From an uncultured Shimia sp. (lineage in GTDB: Bacteria > Pseudomonadota > Alphaproteobacteria > Rhodobacterales > Rhodobacteraceae), in contig NZ_CANMJE010000017.1 in NCBI RefSeq assembly GCF_947498095.1, positions 1 through 52,464 of the forward strand: a DNA stretch of 52,464 bases. Reading direction: 5' to 3'. Positions 8,898 to 17,240 of the stretch are shown here, one piece after another. The notes under the pieces were generated by a model, which did not search any database, was not told the DNA's origin, and saw nothing but the letters and a program-made list of their open reading frames with translations. The translations under genes and the position numbers were made by a program. The stretch's first letter is position 1, and each line of letters begins with the position of its first letter.

Positions 8898-9340
8898 TAG
8901 GATTTTGAGCCAATTCCATAGAGCTCTTCCTGATCCGGCCAATGCCTGGGAATGGACCGTCTCACCAGGGTTTCCACCGTCAGGTCAACGGGTTGTGTTC
9001 CAGCCAAAATGGCGCGCTGAATACGTGGAGACAAAAAGGCCAGTGTGATGACGCGGGTGATGTAACTTTCAGAAACAGATGTGGTGGCCGCGATCTGCTT
9101 GATGGTGGTTCCGGTCTTCATCTGTTGGACCCAAATGTGGGCATTGTTGAGTGCGCGAATGAGAGGCTTGTTGGGGCGAGGTTGCAGGCCACCGGCAATG
9201 ATCTTCATCTCGACGCCGCGACGTCGGCAGTGAAGCGGGGCCTCGATGTGCTGCAAGGACGGGTGCAGATCTGGTACGGGCGGGCCAAGTGCTTCGGACA
9301 AAGATGAAAGGTTGAGAGTGACCGAGAGAGTGCCTTTGCG
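8897..9340 (-). pseudogene. serine recombinase, C-terminal stump cut by IS copy 2
   Basis: The reading frame is open right up to the left edge of IS copy 2, with no plausible start inside it except a TTG at 9301. The protein has an HTH-like region TTIKQIAATTSVSESYITRV and then AFLSPRIQRAILAGTQPVDL, which I recognise as the C-terminal tail of large site-specific recombinases common in Rhodobacterales. The catalytic resolvase domain and the recombinase domain are missing. It should therefore be inactive. The element insertion or a recombination between IS copies removed the rest. Confidence 0.7.
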
Positions 9341-10158
9341 GGCGATGTCAGAGGAAACTCGGTTGCGAAGGGCTGGGTGGCGATCTAGCGTTGAAACAAG
9401 ACAAAACGTTCGCCTTTCCGCTATTTCAAAACGAGCCCCGAAATCATCCGCTTAGCGGTGATGCTCTACATCAGGTTTCCGCTCTCGCTTAGAAACGTGG
9501 AAGATCTGCTGCACGAGCGTGGCGTCGACGTGAGCCATGAAACCATCCGTTTTTGGTGGAACAGATTTGGCCCACTGTTTGCATCTGAAATTCGCCGAAA
9601 GCGTGTAAATCGGATGCGGTGCCACTCGAATTGGCGTTGGCATCTCGATGAGGTTTTCGTGAAGGTAAACGGTGAGCGACACTACCTTTGGCGGGCCGTG
9701 GATCACGAAGGCGAGGTGTTGGAAAGCTTTGTCACGAAGCGTCGAGATCGCACTGCGGCCCTTAAATTCTTGAAGAAAGCGATGAAACGATACGGCCAAC
9801 CAGAAGTCGTCGTCACTGACAAACTACGCTCTTATGGCGCGGCGATGAAAGTCATTGGGAATGCCAACAGACAGGAAACGGGGCGCTGGAGAAACAATCG
9901 AGCCGAGAATTCTCACCTCCCTTTTCGACGACGAGAACGTGCCATGCACCGCTTTCGTCGTATGCGCAGTTTGCAGAAATTCGTTTCCGTCCATGCATCC
10001 GTTTTCAATCACTTTAAGCAGGAACGCGGCCTTTCCCAAAGAGACCATTTCAAGCAGAATCGAACCGCCGCTCTTGCCGAGTGGCGTGGTCTTTGCGTGG
10101 CATAAAGAGCAGCCTCACTGGCCTAGTAGAGACGAGTTCGAATTTGTCTGACACCACC
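9341..10158 (+). mobile_element. IS6-family insertion sequence, copy 2
   Basis: 818 bp; left end GGCGATGTCAGA, right end (other strand) GGTGGTGTCAGA. Same size and orientation as copy 1. The flanking 8-mers CCTTTGCG and TCTCAAAC differ, so no target duplication. It truncates the recombinase on its left and an ArdC-like remnant lies about 100 bp to its right. It is the left border of the 14.4-kb cassette that ends at copy 3. Confidence 0.88.
9398..10105 (+). pseudogene. IS6-family transposase, copy 2 (start codon lost)
   Basis: Aligned to copy 1, the first codon reads AAG instead of ATG, with a TGA two codons upstream, so the normal start is gone. The remaining frame is open for all 235 codons and keeps the DDE residues (HLDEVF, VTDKLR, NRAENS). 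Translation could only begin inside, for example at GTG 9458, losing about 20 residues of the N-terminal domain. Probably non-functional or weakly expressed. Confidence 0.8.
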
Positions 10159-10256
10159 TCTCAAACCTTACGCTGCATCACGCAGACACAGCAGCGCCCT
10201 AGCTAATCAGCGCAAGGAACACTCCATCCTCTGAGACACAATGGTGCCGGCTTTAG

Positions 10257-10335
10257 GTGATTAAGGGCTACACCGTTTTCAACGTTGAACAAGTAGAGGG
10301 AATACCTGAGCAGTACAACACATTAGCCGCGCGCG
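10257..10335 (+). pseudogene. ArdC-like antirestriction protein fragment
   Basis: About 25 codons reading KGYTVFNVEQVEGIPEQY, which resembles the conserved GYTVFNxxQxEGLP segment of the ArdC/DUF1738 N-terminal domain found on conjugative plasmids. A TAG lies just upstream and the similarity fades after about 10335. It is a relic only, placed between IS copy 2 and the NTF2-like gene. The identification rests on one short motif. Confidence 0.45.
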
Positions 10336-10397
10336 ATGCCGGTTGCGAGAAAGAACGCCTTAGGGGGAAATACAGTGGCTGCCGATGTTGTATTGCG

Positions 10398-10880
10398 TTA
10401 AAGCGTGCTCCCCATGTAGCCAACGAAATAGACAATCTTCCATTGTTCGCAAATTTTTCGCAACGTAAAAACTGACTGCCATCCATAAGGTTCTTGCGTC
10501 CCGTCGCGAAGTGGCAGTTGCCCATCAAAGCGTTTATGTAACAAAACTGTTTCGTTTTCAAAAAAATCAATCCGGACGATGTTGGCACCCTGGAACATTG
10601 CTTGGCGCAATTTGTCCGGGTCGGCCTTAGCCAGCGTTTCTGCTGACATTTTCAACCAAGTGTCTCGATAGGATGACAGCGATGGAAACCCGATGGTCCA
10701 TTTCTGCGGGTCAGAATCAAATGCAGCATCGATCGCCATGAACGTGTCAGCATCAAAGTCTTTCGCCACAGCATCCCAGTCAGATCTCAGAAACGCGTCG
10801 ATGTCGTTTCGCATGTGAGCTTCCCACAATGCATGGCGTTCTGGATCCTCGTGGGAAAACGGGTTGTCGTCGTAAGACAT
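10398..10880 (-). CDS. NTF2-like / SnoaL-type small protein
   Basis: 160 residues without signal peptide. It begins with two helices (HALWEAHMRNDIDAFLRSDW) followed by a beta-rich part ending in TLRKICEQWKIVYFVGYMG, the pattern of NTF2-like alpha+beta barrels. These serve as isomerases, dehydratases or ligand carriers. No catalytic residues can be assigned. The ATG has a good ribosome site (GGAGAAGTAG). It follows the glycosyltransferase by about 41 bp on the same strand, so it is probably the third gene of the GntR-glycosyltransferase operon and may act on the same product. Confidence 0.6.
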   Translation of the reverse strand: MSYDDNPFSHEDPERHALWEAHMRNDIDAFLRSDWDAVAKDFDADTFMAIDAAFDSDPQKWTIGFPSLSSYRDTWLKMSAETLAKADPDKLRQAMFQGANIVRIDFFENETVLLHKRFDGQLPLRDGTQEPYGWQSVFTLRKICEQWKIVYFVGYMGSTL

Positions 10881-10921
10881 CTACTTCTCCAAGAGAATAG
10901 GTGAGACGGGTTCAAGGTGAT

Positions 10922-12196
10922 CTAAAGGGCCTTCAAAATGGCGTTGACGGCCTTTTGGGTGCCCGGGTCAGATTGCATTTTCCGAGACACATCCTTCAGG
11001 TGAACTTGCATCTTCTGATCATCCAAGAGTGACAGTATTTCCGCCCTAAGAGATTTGGCTGTCCAACTGGCACGATCAACACGCCGTCCAACGCCCGAGG
11101 CTTCGGCTCTCTGGGCATTATCGTGACCGTCCCAGCAATAGGGAATAATCAAAGATGGCACACCATGATAGAGCGCTTCGCAGAAGCTGTTGTTGCCACC
11201 GTGATGAATAAAGAGCGTGGATTCAGAAACAACAGACGGTTGCGGAAACCAGTTGCCCAGGTGAACATTATCCGGAATGTGGTCATAGGCTTCGTCAAAG
11301 CCACCGACATTTACTATAAAGCGCGCCGGAATTGTCGCGAAGACATCAATCATTCGCCTAATGAGGTCAGTGTCAATTGCGCCAAGCGATCCAAAACTCG
11401 TGTAAATCAACGGGCCTTCGGCGACCGGGAAGTTGGGCAGTTCAAAATGAGCTTCCTGGCGAACACAGCCTTCCAGAAACGTGAACTTATCATCCGGCAG
11501 GTTCACCGCACGATCATAACGAACCACGCTGGGCGCAAGCAGAAGGTTCAGGGTCGGGGATGGTTCAAGAAACACTCCGGGTGCAAGCGCAGGAAGCCCG
11601 CGCTTTTGCCGAAAATCGTTGTAGCGATCATGCGAAGCACGGGTGTTCTTTTCATAAGCTGCAATATAGTTGGACCATTCCTCGATGTTTTCCACCGCAA
11701 GCCCAGAGAGATAAGGCGGCACTTGTGGGTCGGGTATCTCAGTTTCAGCGCAAGAGACGATACGTACCCATGGACATCCTGCCTTTGCAATCGCTGGAAA
11801 CATGATGACATTATCAAGAAGGATCGCATCGGGCTTGATCCGGTCCAGTAGTGCAATCAGATCATCCTCGACAGTGATGGCTGTGTCGACAATAGCCTCC
11901 CAGGTCGGGGCGACATATGCCGGCAATTGTTCAATTGGGTTCAAGTTAAAATGCGGCAGGTGTGTATTAATGAAACTCTGCCAATAGTCCTCGACCGCCT
12001 CTTCACTGCTTTTGAGCGACTGCGGCAGGTGGTATTCCTTGAAACCATATTCGGAAAAAACGCCCGTGAAACCCGGATGGCAAATGAAAACTGGGTTCGC
12101 GCCTTGCCGGCGCAGTTCCTGTGCAATCCCAACGCAATTGAGGCCGGCACCGAAACCAGCTTCGGGAAACAGGGCTATTGTTGGTTTGAGACTCAC
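10922..12196 (-). CDS. family-1 glycosyltransferase (UGT/MGT type), copy A
   Basis: 424 residues, GT-B fold. N-terminal acceptor domain begins FPEAGFGAGLNCVGIAQEL. The donor-binding half contains YTSFGSLGAIDTDL, NWFPQPSVV and the PSPG-like segment HHGGNNSFCEALYHG then DGHDNAQRA (~340-375). Such enzymes move a sugar from an NDP-sugar to a small acceptor. Start is GTG at 12194-12196, overlapping the GntR stop by four bases. It is a close paralogue of the glycosyltransferase at 17241-18527: same motif order, nearly equal length and many shared residues. The two flank the second importer, which suggests paired acceptors or a divided task. Confidence 0.85.
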   Translation of the reverse strand: MSLKPTIALFPEAGFGAGLNCVGIAQELRRQGANPVFICHPGFTGVFSEYGFKEYHLPQSLKSSEEAVEDYWQSFINTHLPHFNLNPIEQLPAYVAPTWEAIVDTAITVEDDLIALLDRIKPDAILLDNVIMFPAIAKAGCPWVRIVSCAETEIPDPQVPPYLSGLAVENIEEWSNYIAAYEKNTRASHDRYNDFRQKRGLPALAPGVFLEPSPTLNLLLAPSVVRYDRAVNLPDDKFTFLEGCVRQEAHFELPNFPVAEGPLIYTSFGSLGAIDTDLIRRMIDVFATIPARFIVNVGGFDEAYDHIPDNVHLGNWFPQPSVVSESTLFIHHGGNNSFCEALYHGVPSLIIPYCWDGHDNAQRAEASGVGRRVDRASWTAKSLRAEILSLLDDQKMQVHLKDVSRKMQSDPGTQKAVNAILKAL

Positions 12197-13125
12197 GCGC
12201 GTGGACCTCTCATGAGCGGTGGAATGCCGCGGTTTGCGGCTTCGGGCCGACGAATGCGAGAGCGGCGTAAATGTACAACCATTTGGTCAGCCGCCAGATC
12301 AAACTGGTTGCGCTCGAGGCTATCAAGAATTTCCAGATGCTCGATCATAGCCTGCCTCAGGCGGAAATTTGGCATCGAACTACCCCTTCGCGACGCTTTG
12401 CGCAATCGATGATGTGCAAGCAAGCTTCCCCGAACAAAACGATTTCCTGAACACTGGGCAATGAGATTGTGAAACTCTGTGTCGATCCTGCGAAATCCAC
12501 CGACTGTGATGCGGTCTTCTTCAATATTCAGGAAATCATCGATCTGACCGCGCAGCAGGCTCGCGCGCTTAGCGTCCAGCAAGAAACCGGGGGCCAGAAT
12601 GGCCTGAGGCTCCGCTGTTAGGCGGAAATCAAAACTCTCGTTAATTGACTTTGGCGAATCAATCATCGGCTGAAATGCCCAGGCTCGGCCGGGTAGTTGA
12701 GTAGCAATTCCGTCTTGGGACAGTATTTTTAGAGCAAGTAGTACTGTATTTCGAGTGGCGCCGTAGCGGCGAACAAGCGCGCTCACCGACTGGATTTCAT
12801 CAATCCGCCGCTCTGCCCTGTCTGACAAGATTCGGCGAGCCAGTGAGTTCTCAGCGTCCTCCAATGCCTGGAGTGCTTTTGTTGCTTGGTCCGCCACGGC
12901 CACAGATAGAAAGAACCCCTCTTCTTGGCGCCACTCCAATATTTCGTTTTCTTCCAATATTTTAAAGGCTGAACGAATGGGGGTTCTGGACACGCCGCAG
13001 GCCTCGGAGAAGGTTTGTTCAGGCAGGTGATCTCCGCGTCGCATTCCGCGCTCCAGAGCGACGCTCAGCACTTGCTTGGCAAGCGCCAAGTGGCTTTGCC
13101 TGGTATTGCGTCGTGTTTCGCTCAT
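12193..13125 (-). CDS. GntR-family regulator with tandem winged-helix regions
   Basis: 310 residues. The N-terminal GntR domain contains DHLPEQTFSEACGVSRTPIRSA-like helices (~32-53) and a wing WRQEEGFFLS. Around 90-155 a second winged-helix-like stretch appears (VSALVRRYGATRNTVLLALKIL, then GRAWAF). The C-terminal ~120 residues look like an all-helical FCD-type effector domain (DTEFHNLIAQCSGN, AMIEHLEILDSL). Most FCD regulators have one DNA-binding domain of ~70 residues. It is divergent from the binding-protein gene 13319, so it likely represses the importer operon in the absence of its ligand. Confidence 0.82.
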   Translation of the reverse strand: MSETRRNTRQSHLALAKQVLSVALERGMRRGDHLPEQTFSEACGVSRTPIRSAFKILEENEILEWRQEEGFFLSVAVADQATKALQALEDAENSLARRILSDRAERRIDEIQSVSALVRRYGATRNTVLLALKILSQDGIATQLPGRAWAFQPMIDSPKSINESFDFRLTAEPQAILAPGFLLDAKRASLLRGQIDDFLNIEEDRITVGGFRRIDTEFHNLIAQCSGNRFVRGSLLAHHRLRKASRRGSSMPNFRLRQAMIEHLEILDSLERNQFDLAADQMVVHLRRSRIRRPEAANRGIPPLMRGPRA

Positions 13126-13186
13126 TTCTTTGCGTCTCCAGGTTTGTCGGGCAGTGATTTTTCGGTCAGGCGAAAAAAGAACAGTG

Positions 13187-13222
13187 AATACAGTTTGACG
13201 TATTTTTTATAACATTAATACT
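13187..13222 (+). promoter_or_regulatory. candidate promoter/operator between GntR and importer system 2
   Basis: TTGACG at 13195-13200 followed after 17 bases by ATACTG is a weak sigma-70-like pair reading toward the binding-protein gene. An inverted repeat AATAC-N8-GTATT (13187-13204) overlaps the -35 box, and a further AATAC lies at 13217-13221. That layout would suit repression by the adjacent GntR protein, but the halves are short and A/T-rich. Confidence 0.3.
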
Positions 13223-13318
13223 GGATCCTAGAGCGACCGACAATAACTGCTCGTCAAAAATGTAAAACCGCCTGCGCCAACTGCAGGTGATGACCAACGG
13301 GAAACAAGGAGAACTGGA

Positions 13319-14368
13319 ATGTTTCGACATCTCCCTAAGACGCCTACGGCAATCAGCCTTGGACTGGCATTAAGTGCAGGTGCACTGTCAGCGGAAGGGC
13401 TGGTGATATCCAATTGGGACGGCTACATGGCGCCTGACGCGGTTGATAGCTTCAATGCCGCAAGTGGCGGCAATGCAGAGCTTGTCCTGCATGGCACCAA
13501 CGAAGAAATCATGGGCAAGCTGATCGCCTCAAAAGGCAAAGGATATGACGTTGTCTTCGTTTCTTCGCCCTTTGCCGAAGTACTGAACAATCTCGGGTTG
13601 GCCGAAACGATCGATCACGCCAAAATCCCGAATATTTCGAACCTATATGAGCAAGCCACCAAGCTTGAGCATGATCCAGGGAATACATTCTCGGTGCCCT
13701 ATGCATGGGGCACAACGGGCCTTTGCTACCGCTCGGATCTCTTAGCTGAAGATCCTGACAGCTGGATGGACTTGTTGGCTCCGGACGCGAGCGTCAGCGG
13801 GAAAACCACAATGCTGGCCACCGATCGCTGGCTGTTGGCTGCTGGCTTCCTCGCAAAAGGTTATTCTGTCAATGAAACGGACGAAGCCAAGCTGGGCGAA
13901 GTACGCGACCTGCTGATCGACGCCAAGAAAACCCTGCTGGCCTATGACGATGCGACCTTCTACGCCAAGCTGGTTTCCGGCGAGGCCGAGCTGGTGCACG
14001 CCTGGGACGGTTGGTGCAACTACGGCATCGCGGAAAACGCCGAGATCAAATACACCATTCCTTCTGAGGGATCGGACTTGTGGGTCGACACGATGGTCAT
14101 TCTGAAGGGGTCTGAGAACAAAGACGCCGCTTATGCCTTTGTGGATTTCATCCTGGACCCCCAAAACCATGGCTGGGCCGCCGAGAACATTCTCTACAAG
14201 GTCCCCAACGAGCCTGCGATGGCGGCACTCTCTGCGGATTTCATTGCATCGTTCCCGAACATGGGAATGGGGCCCGACCAGTTGCTTGGTTACGAACAGC
14301 TGCGTGATGTTGGCGAAGCACAGCGCGCCTATTCCCGCACCGTGTCCGAGATCAAGGCGGCGAACTAA
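13319..14368 (+). CDS. polyamine-type ABC substrate-binding protein (PotD/F-like), system 2
   Basis: 349 residues with a Sec signal peptide (hydrophobic ~10-24, cleavage near ALSAEG). The mature protein begins LVISNWDGYMAPDAVDSF, with LHGTNEEIMGKLIA and VPYAWGTTGLCYRSD, typical of PotD/PotF proteins. A perfect terminator-like hairpin follows 21 bp after the stop and before the permeases, which would make this the most abundant product of the operon. First gene rightward from the GntR regulator. Confidence 0.92.
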   Translation: MFRHLPKTPTAISLGLALSAGALSAEGLVISNWDGYMAPDAVDSFNAASGGNAELVLHGTNEEIMGKLIASKGKGYDVVFVSSPFAEVLNNLGLAETIDHAKIPNISNLYEQATKLEHDPGNTFSVPYAWGTTGLCYRSDLLAEDPDSWMDLLAPDASVSGKTTMLATDRWLLAAGFLAKGYSVNETDEAKLGEVRDLLIDAKKTLLAYDDATFYAKLVSGEAELVHAWDGWCNYGIAENAEIKYTIPSEGSDLWVDTMVILKGSENKDAAYAFVDFILDPQNHGWAAENILYKVPNEPAMAALSADFIASFPNMGMGPDQLLGYEQLRDVGEAQRAYSRTVSEIKAAN

Positions 14369-14389
14369 CCGCATTATTCTCCCCGAACT

Positions 14390-14424
14390 GGCCCGGCGCA
14401 CCAATGGCGCCGGGCCCCTTTTTC
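14390..14424 (+). terminator. intra-operon terminator/attenuator after the binding-protein gene
   Basis: Arms GGCCCGGCGC (14390-14399) and GCGCCGGGCC (14407-14416) pair perfectly over ten bases around a 7-base loop and are followed by CCCTTTTT. It has the form of a Rho-independent terminator, with a shifted T-run. As the permease genes follow within 60 bp, partial read-through or 3'-end protection of the binding-protein mRNA is likely. Confidence 0.7.
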
Positions 14425-14480
14425 CCAAACTTCGTAACACGGCGACCGGATAGGCTCCGCGTTTTCGACAGGATCACGTA

Positions 14481-15335
14481 ATGAACGACCGCAAGCCGAT
14501 CTATCTGATGTCGCCGGCCCTTGCCTGGTTGACCGCTTTCATGGTCATCCCTTGCCTGCTGATCCTGGCATTGGCGTTCTTTCGCCGTGGGATTTACGGC
14601 GGCGTCGAGTACACCTTTACGATGGAAAACCTCGCATTGGTTTTCGACCCTCTGTATGCCAGCATTTTCTTGAAATCAGCTTGGATTGCGGGCCTGTCAG
14701 GGGTGATCGCAGTTGTCGTTGGGTATGCCGCAGCCTTTGCTATCGCTGCTGCTCCTGCGCGCCGCCAACCAATGCTCTTGTTCTTTGCTGTCTTGCCGTT
14801 CTGGTCGAACTATCTGGTGCGCACTTATGCTTGGATCGTCCTTCTGAACCGCGAGGGGCTGATTGTTTCGGTCGTTCAGGCACTGGGCTACGACGGCGAA
14901 CTACCCAAGCTACTATATACGGAAAGCGCGGTTGTTGTGGGGCTTGTCTACAATTACCTGCCCTTCGTCATCTTGGCTTGTTACGCGCCGCTCTCGCGGC
15001 TCAATCCCGAGATTGCAGAGGCTTCGCGTGATCTGGGCGGCTCAGGTTGGACAACTTTTCGCCGGGTGATCCTGCCGATGACCGTTCCAGGAATTGCCAC
15101 CGGGTTTGTCTTTGTCTTCGTGCTGTCGATCGGCAACTTCGTGACGCCAGCACTTCTGGGAGGCGGCCAGTTTCAGATGATTGGTAACCTCATTTACGCG
15201 CAGTTCCTGACGGCGAATGACTGGCCCTTTGGCGCAGCTCTCTCAATGTTCCTGATCGCGATCATGATGGGGCTGCTAACACTCCAAACGTTTGCGACAG
15301 AGCGTGCCTCAGGTGCGCGCAGAGAGGAGAGCTGA
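14481..15335 (+). CDS. potB: polyamine-type ABC permease (PotB-like), system 2
   Basis: 284 residues, about six membrane segments; N-terminus SPALAWLTAFMVIPCLLILALAFF fits PotB. EAA loop EASRDLGGSGWTTFRRVILP in the middle-to-late part. The stop is followed one base later by the ATG of the PotC-like gene, so the two are co-translated. It forms the inner-membrane channel of importer 2. Confidence 0.92.
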   Translation: MNDRKPIYLMSPALAWLTAFMVIPCLLILALAFFRRGIYGGVEYTFTMENLALVFDPLYASIFLKSAWIAGLSGVIAVVVGYAAAFAIAAAPARRQPMLLFFAVLPFWSNYLVRTYAWIVLLNREGLIVSVVQALGYDGELPKLLYTESAVVVGLVYNYLPFVILACYAPLSRLNPEIAEASRDLGGSGWTTFRRVILPMTVPGIATGFVFVFVLSIGNFVTPALLGGGQFQMIGNLIYAQFLTANDWPFGAALSMFLIAIMMGLLTLQTFATERASGARREES

Positions 15336-15336
15336 C

Positions 15337-16128
15337 ATGCGTTCCCAAGCTAATCCTCGCCTGATGCTGATGATCCTTTCTGCGGTCTTTGCCTTTCTCT
15401 ACATCCCGATCTCAGTGTTGTTTGCGCTGTCGTTCAACGAAGGTGGATTACCCACCGCATGGACTGGTTTTTCTGTGAAATGGTACGGTGAGCTGGTACG
15501 AAATGACGAAATTATCGGCGCGGCTTTCAACACGTTGATGGTTGCTATCGTCTCAACCTTCCTTGCGACGATTCTGGGAACTTTGCTGGCTGTCGGTGTC
15601 GAAATCCGTCGTCGCAAGGGCCGTTTTCTGGAAACAATTATCTTTGCGCCGATGATCATTCCCGACATCGTGCTGGCCATTGCCCTGCTCAGCTTCTTTT
15701 CGATGCTGAATGTCACCATGGGACTGCACACTGTGATCGTCAGCCATGTGGTGTTCAACCTCGCTTTTGTCTGCTCGGTTGTCCGGGCGCGCCTCAAGAC
15801 TTTTGACTGGTCGATTGTCGAGGCCTCAACAGATCTTGGTGCTTCGACTCCAATCACCCTATGGCGTGTGGTCCTTCCAGTAATGTTGCCTGCAGTCATA
15901 GCCGGCGCGCTTCTCGCTTTCACCCTGTCGGTCGATGAATTCATCATCGCTTTCTTTACCGCCGGCGCAGGGCGTGACTCGATTACGTTGCCAATGCAGA
16001 TCTTTGCCATGATCCGCTTTGGTATAACCCCCGAAATCAACGCGCTGGCAACCATCGTCATGACCGTCTCGGTCGTCGCGCTGGCGCTGTCTCAACGCCT
16101 CAACCGCGGAGGGCTTCCGGGACAATGA
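15337..16128 (+). CDS. potC: polyamine-type ABC permease (PotC-like), system 2
   Basis: 263 residues from ATG 15337; an in-frame ATG at 15292 would overlap the previous gene by 44 bases and lacks family similarity. First membrane segment LMLMILSAVFAFLYIPISV, then FALSFNEGG as in PotC. EAA loop EASTDLGASTPITLWRVVLP. The stop overlaps the ATPase gene by four bases (ATGA). Confidence 0.92.
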   Translation: MRSQANPRLMLMILSAVFAFLYIPISVLFALSFNEGGLPTAWTGFSVKWYGELVRNDEIIGAAFNTLMVAIVSTFLATILGTLLAVGVEIRRRKGRFLETIIFAPMIIPDIVLAIALLSFFSMLNVTMGLHTVIVSHVVFNLAFVCSVVRARLKTFDWSIVEASTDLGASTPITLWRVVLPVMLPAVIAGALLAFTLSVDEFIIAFFTAGAGRDSITLPMQIFAMIRFGITPEINALATIVMTVSVVALALSQRLNRGGLPGQ

Positions 16129-17186
16129 CCCAGCCTTTGCTATCACTTCGCAATGTCGAAAAGTCCTTTGGCACAGTACGTGCCGTGGATGGCATCGATC
16201 TCGACATTCAGGAAAACGAGTTCTTTGCCCTTTTGGGGGCTTCGGGCAGTGGCAAGACGACCCTTCTACGGATGCTTGCCGGGTTCGAGATACCAACCGC
16301 GGGCGAAATCATGCTCGACGGCAAAGACATCTCAAACGTTCAGCCGAATCACCGGCCCGTGAACCTGATGTTTCAGTCCTATGCGCTGTTCCCGCATATG
16401 ACGATTGCTCAGAACATCGCTTACGGCTTGGAAATGGAAAAACTTCCCAGACCCGAGATCAATCAGCGGGTCGAGGAAATGCTCGGGGTCATCCAGCTTT
16501 CGCATCTGGCAAAACGCAAACCCGACCAGCTATCCGGTGGCCAACGTCAAAGGGTTGCGCTGGGTCGTGCGCTTGTAAAGCGGCCACGCCTCTTGTTACT
16601 GGATGAGCCGCTCGGCGCTCTCGACAAGAAGCTGCGCGGCGAAATGCAGCTGGAGCTCAAACGCATTCAGGATGAGTTCCGCATCACCTTTATCGTCGTG
16701 ACTCACGATCAAGAAGAAGCGTTGGTCATGGCGGATCGGATTGCCATTCTGCAAGACGGGCAATTGCTGCAGTGCGGTAGCCCGCATGAAATCTACGAAC
16801 ACCCGCAAAACCGCTTTGCCGCCGACTTTATCGGCGTCATGAACTTTTTGCCGGTCAGTAAATCCGGGGGGGCACTGGTTGCGCTGGATGGAAGTACGAT
16901 CATGGCAGGTCAAAATGAAAACCTACCCAGCGGAGAGGCCGTAGCAGCGGTGCGTCCCGAACGCCTGCACCTTGGCGCGGCGGATGGAGACAACAGCCTG
17001 TCCGGCAAGGTCAGCGCGACGGCCTATCACGGTCTTGACCTGCAACTGCATCTGGAAACCCCCCTGTCACCGACACCCATAATGGTGCGTCTCACCGCTG
17101 ACGCTGCCGAAGGGCGACCCCTTGCGATAGGGGACGATGTGACGGTTGGCTGGGCCGCAAAAGACACCCGCATATTCGCCGCTTGA
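16125..17186 (+). CDS. potA: polyamine-type ABC importer ATPase (PotA-like), system 2
   Basis: 353 residues. Walker A GASGSGKTT (~39-47), Q-loop FQSYALFPH, signature LSGGQRQRVALGRAL, Walker B LLLLDEPLGALD, and VVTHDQEEAL with the switch histidine. A C-terminal TOBE domain follows (VRPERLHLG). Gene order here is binding protein, permease, permease, ATPase, unlike systems 1 and 3, so the three importers were probably acquired separately rather than by recent duplication. Confidence 0.93.
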   Translation: MTQPLLSLRNVEKSFGTVRAVDGIDLDIQENEFFALLGASGSGKTTLLRMLAGFEIPTAGEIMLDGKDISNVQPNHRPVNLMFQSYALFPHMTIAQNIAYGLEMEKLPRPEINQRVEEMLGVIQLSHLAKRKPDQLSGGQRQRVALGRALVKRPRLLLLDEPLGALDKKLRGEMQLELKRIQDEFRITFIVVTHDQEEALVMADRIAILQDGQLLQCGSPHEIYEHPQNRFAADFIGVMNFLPVSKSGGALVALDGSTIMAGQNENLPSGEAVAAVRPERLHLGAADGDNSLSGKVSATAYHGLDLQLHLETPLSPTPIMVRLTADAAEGRPLAIGDDVTVGWAAKDTRIFAA

Positions 17187-17240
17187 GCGACCCTGCAACG
17201 AATGCCGGACAACCGGCGCAAATACCAACAGGAGATTGAA

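Noticed and set aside
15399..16061. 220-codon open frame on the minus strand
   Set aside because: Shadow of the PotC-like gene of system 2.
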